Translations under genes and position numbers: made by a program | Assembly (NCBI GenBank): GCA_903832635.1 | Contig: CAILCF010000002.1 | Coordinates: 71,665 to 135,664 of the forward strand | Length of the DNA stretch: 64,000 nt | From: an uncultured bacterium | GTDB lineage: Bacteria; Patescibacteriota; Saccharimonadia; Saccharimonadales; Saccharimonadaceae | Reading direction: 5' to 3' | The notes under the pieces: generated by a model | Told to the model about the DNA's origin: nothing | What the model saw: only the letters and a program-made list of their open reading frames with translations | Database searches by the model: none | In this document: in pieces, positions 61,575-64,000 of the stretch | Layout: every line of letters starts with the position of its first letter | Position numbering within the stretch: position 1 is the stretch's first letter

Positions 61575-62241
61575 ACTTATACTTTCGGATAAAAAAGGTG
61601 TCAACAAATATTACAATTGACAAAACTATTAAAGCTAATCCGACAGACGCAACTATATCAGTTAACCAATGATAACCCAGATAAAGCCGGCTGAACGCAA
61701 TAATACTTGTACCAAATACTGCAACGGATATCCAAACCCAAAAAAGTTTCTTACTAAATTGACGCGAATATATCAGATAACCAATAACCAATAAAAATAC
61801 AGCTACGCCAATCGTATGACCGGACGGGAAAGAAAAATCGTACTCAAAAGTCGGAATCATATCAATATGCGGTGGACGGGCATCCATAAATACAGTTTTT
61901 AATAAAGTTGATGTGACAGCTGCAACTATAATTGAACCGGTAAAAAGTAGAGGTCTCCAAACCTCTTTTTTTATTGCAACCCAAATAGCTACCAAAACAA
62001 TAATTATTGATGCAAATTCCAGTGGGTTAGCGATTGATGTAATAATCTTTGCTATGTCAGTAACATCCTCATTGCGGTGGTTAACTATCCAAGTCAGTAG
62101 TGGCTGATTTAATTTACCCAAACCAATATTTTGCTTCATCCCCAGATAAGCGATTATAAATATCAAAATGCCAACCGCAAGACTGATTAGGCCCAGTTTA
62201 ATCCGACGATTATAAGAAAGAAATTTATTTTTTTCGTTCAA
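61543..62241 (-). CDS. PAP2-family membrane phosphatase
   Basis: 232 residues with about six hydrophobic helices. The three phosphatase motifs are KTVFMDARPP, SFPSGHTIGVAVF and SRLYLGYHWLTD. Such enzymes dephosphorylate undecaprenyl diphosphate or lipid phosphates, so it may recycle the wall carrier lipid. It starts at TTG (62241) within the end of the DedA gene (17-nt overlap), so the pair is translationally coupled. Both deal with lipid carriers in other bacteria. Confidence 0.9.
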   Translation of the reverse strand: MNEKNKFLSYNRRIKLGLISLAVGILIFIIAYLGMKQNIGLGKLNQPLLTWIVNHRNEDVTDIAKIITSIANPLEFASIIIVLVAIWVAIKKEVWRPLLFTGSIIVAAVTSTLLKTVFMDARPPHIDMIPTFEYDFSFPSGHTIGVAVFLLVIGYLIYSRQFSKKLFWVWISVAVFGTSIIAFSRLYLGYHWLTDIVASVGLALIVLSIVIFVDTFFIRKYKSKQYSSNTDR

Positions 62242-62920
62242 TAACTTTTCGCCACTCTAATTTTGTAGCGCTCCACATGGCTTGTCTTTGTTCTTTGTTT
62301 TTAATCAGATGGTAAATCGCTGGTGAAATCGATAGTATCAAAATCAAGCCAACAATCGGCAGTAAAACCGTATCTATATCCAACCCCATGTTTTGCAGTA
62401 TTTTTCCTAAATAATATCCCAAATAAGTAACCCCAGCGACCCAGACAAAACCACCAATAATGTTATATATCATAAAAGTTCTATATTTCATCTTGGCGAC
62501 ACCGGCAATTAATGGTACAAAAGTACGAACAACTGGGATAAATCTGGCTAGAATTATCGTTTTCCCACCGTGTTTATCATAAAAGTCCTGGGCACGCTGG
62601 ACATTTTCTTGTTTGAATAATCTGGAATTCGGTCTTTTGAATAATGTTGGGCCAATTTTTTTACCAAATAGATATCCCACATTGGCTCCTAAAACTGCAG
62701 CGATAAATAGCAATAAAATCACCAATTCAATATTTAAATCAAGTTTAAAATTTGTTGTTCCCTGGATTAATAAGCCAATTGTAAATAATACGCTGTCGCC
62801 TGGGAAAAAGAAACCGATTAGCAAACCGTTTTCGGCAAAAATTATGGCCGCTACAACAATAATTACAGCCACAGGTCCGGCTGTTTGTGCAAACTGAACC
62901 AGGTCAAATCCGGGAATCAT
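62225..62920 (-). CDS. DedA-family membrane protein
   Basis: 231 residues. It has the family segment FAENGLLIGFFFPGDSVLFTIG, GANVGYLFGKKIG, and the conserved RFIPVVRTFVPLIAGVAKM with Arg/Gly/Pro pattern, plus about five hydrophobic stretches. DedA relatives include undecaprenyl-phosphate flippases (UptA). Coupled with the downstream PAP2 phosphatase, a role in carrier-lipid recycling is plausible. Confidence 0.92.
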   Translation of the reverse strand: MIPGFDLVQFAQTAGPVAVIIVVAAIIFAENGLLIGFFFPGDSVLFTIGLLIQGTTNFKLDLNIELVILLLFIAAVLGANVGYLFGKKIGPTLFKRPNSRLFKQENVQRAQDFYDKHGGKTIILARFIPVVRTFVPLIAGVAKMKYRTFMIYNIIGGFVWVAGVTYLGYYLGKILQNMGLDIDTVLLPIVGLILILSISPAIYHLIKNKEQRQAMWSATKLEWRKVIERKK

Positions 62921-63004
62921 ACTCTAAACATTTTAGCATGTCGTCATAAAATGTTATACTATAAGATAACAGGTATAAAATAATGGGCAGAGATAGGATA
63001 CAAT

Positions 63005-63709
63005 GTGAGTTATATTTCATTGAAATTAGAAGAACGTACGGCTGAAGGTAAAAAATTAGCTAAATTACGAAACAGTGGTTTGATACCAAGTATTATTTAC
63101 GGTGGTCAAGACCAACCAATTATGACCCAATCAAAACAAGTCGAAACTTCGAAAGTTGTTCATACGGCTGGTCGGCATACGCCAATAAGTTTGACTCTTG
63201 ATGGTAAAAAGAAACTTGTAATCATCAAAAATATTGATATTGATCCAGTCAAACATACCCTACGACACATCGCTTTCCATACAATAAAACAGTCGGACAT
63301 CATTACAACCGAAGTCCCTATTGTTCTTGTTGGACAAGGCGAAAGTGCTGCCGAACGTGCCGGGCTGGTTATTTTACAAGCAATTGAACATGTCGAAATC
63401 AAAGCAAAACCTGCCGATTTGCCAGATTCATTGGAACTATCAATTATCGATTTAGCAACGGCTGAAGATAAAATATCAATCGGTGATATTAAATTGCCTG
63501 AAGGAGTTGAATTTGCTGATGCTGACCAAGATATGGAATTGGTAATCGCCAATGTTTACGAACCTAGCGCTTTGCAGGCTGCTAATGAGGCAACTGGCGG
63601 AGAAGCCGAAGCCGAAGAAGAATCAGAAGTCCCAGTCGAAGGCGAAGAAGGTGCGCCAGATGCTGAGAAATCAGAGTCTGCACCCCCCGAAACCGAAACA
63701 AAGAGCTAG
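63005..63709 (+). CDS. rplY: Ribosomal protein L25 (general stress protein Ctc type)
   Basis: 234 residues. The N-terminal 5S-rRNA-binding L25 domain (LEERTAEGKKLAKLRNSGLIPSIIYGG to RHIAFHTIKQ) is followed by the TL5/Ctc beta domain (TTEVPIVLVGQGESAAERAGLVILQAIEHVEIKA). A Glu/Ala-rich acidic tail (about 200-234) ends the chain. GTG start at 63005 with ATAGGA upstream; no ATG is in frame after the preceding stop. A poorly conserved acidic tail is common in long-form L25. Confidence 0.93.
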   Translation: MSYISLKLEERTAEGKKLAKLRNSGLIPSIIYGGQDQPIMTQSKQVETSKVVHTAGRHTPISLTLDGKKKLVIIKNIDIDPVKHTLRHIAFHTIKQSDIITTEVPIVLVGQGESAAERAGLVILQAIEHVEIKAKPADLPDSLELSIIDLATAEDKISIGDIKLPEGVEFADADQDMELVIANVYEPSALQAANEATGGEAEAEEESEVPVEGEEGAPDAEKSESAPPETETKS

Positions 63710-63748
63710 CAGTTTTATCAACATCAAGCTACACATCATCAAGCATTG

Positions 63749-63754
63749 TATAAT
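63749..63754 (+). promoter_or_regulatory. -10 box of uvrC
   Basis: TATAAT ending seven nt before the ATG at 63762. An in-frame ATG at 63753 overlaps the -10 and is excluded as start. Confidence 0.55.
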
Positions 63755-63761
63755 GGTACAA

Positions 63762-64000
63762 ATGAATAAAGCGCTTGAGTCCAAATTAAAAACACTGCCA
63801 ATTTCGCCCGGAGTTTATTATCATAAAGATAAAACGGGACAGATTATTTATGTTGGCAAAGCTGCGGTTTTAAAAAATCGCGTTAAACAGTATTTTCAAA
63901 ATACCAAGGATATGGACGTTAAAACTCGGGCGTTAGTGGCAGAAATTAACGACACCGATTGGGTTGAAACCGAGAGCGAAATCGATGCCTTGTTTTTGGA
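63762..64000 (+). CDS. uvrC: Excinuclease ABC subunit C (N-terminal part; cut by window edge)
   Basis: The visible 79 residues are the GIY-YIG nuclease domain of UvrC. LPISPGVYYHKDKTGQIIYVGKA carries the Tyr-Tyr pair and YVGKA, RVKQYFQ the Arg helix, and WVETESEIDALFLE the conserved end with Glu. UvrC makes both incisions around DNA lesions after UvrA/UvrB loading. The frame runs off the right edge; no defects are seen. Confidence 0.95.
   Translation, partial: MNKALESKLKTLPISPGVYYHKDKTGQIIYVGKAAVLKNRVKQYFQNTKDMDVKTRALVAEINDTDWVETESEIDALFL

Noticed and set aside
1..64000. CRISPR array
   Set aside because: No series of regularly spaced identical repeats and no cas-like genes were seen.

Overview
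The window reads as a chromosome segment of a small-genome ultra-small bacterium, most likely Candidatus Saccharibacteria (TM7) or a close Patescibacteria relative. This is inferred from gene content. The compact AT-rich core has overlapping genes and a cell-wall set typical of that lineage (Rpf-like lysozyme, LysM-CHAP hydrolase, MltG, sortase, type IV pilin-like surface proteins). Biosynthesis genes are few, the alanyl-tRNA synthetase is short, and many genes seem to lack a leader, with TATAAT-like boxes 6-11 nt before the start codon. UGA is used as stop.

Positions 1-15.2 kb are an accessory island. Two diverged copies of a membrane cassette (UbiA prenyltransferase, SAM methyltransferase(s), 7TM histidine kinase) lie at 1.27-4.02 kb (decaying; kinase cut off and fused to scraps of a polyprenyl synthase and a YjbQ gene) and 8.0-12.8 kb (intact). 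Two radical-SAM/SPASM peptide-modification (RiPP) operons are interleaved with them. One is on the minus strand (6.35-7.85 kb), with a 43-aa Asp/Cys precursor carrying CX3D motifs. The other is on the plus strand (13.59-15.11 kb), with a 36-aa precursor ending in a dense Cys cluster. A Fic enzyme, a putative HExxH protease and a transglutaminase-like protein sit between them. The RiPP operons have strong Shine-Dalgarno sites, unlike the core genes.

Positions 15.4-30.1 kb hold surface and mobile functions. They include an LPTTG-anchored DUF11 protein, a proline-rich lipoprotein, and tRNA-Glu whose 3' half forms the end of a large serine recombinase gene. A replication-relaxation protein follows, then a diversity-generating retroelement (DGR) with a pilin/C-type-lectin target carrying a (CT)10 tract, an avd gene broken at a G9 tract, and a DGR-type reverse transcriptase. 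Next come a TerC-like DUF475 protein, a methyltransferase-like protein, an Mrr-type nuclease and a membrane phosphoesterase.

Positions 30.2-64 kb are core genome: tpiA, pcrA, a surface protein and sortase, rpf-like, ksgA, a pilin-LamG protein, metG, tatD, cysteine desulfurase, mnmA, alaS, an FtsA-like gene, ruvX, mltG, LysM-CHAP with a long structured leader, obgE, a pilin-beta-propeller protein, sbcB, a structured noncoding region, uvrA, PAP2, DedA, rplY and the start of uvrC. A terminator-like hairpin with loop TCCGT recurs after several of these genes.
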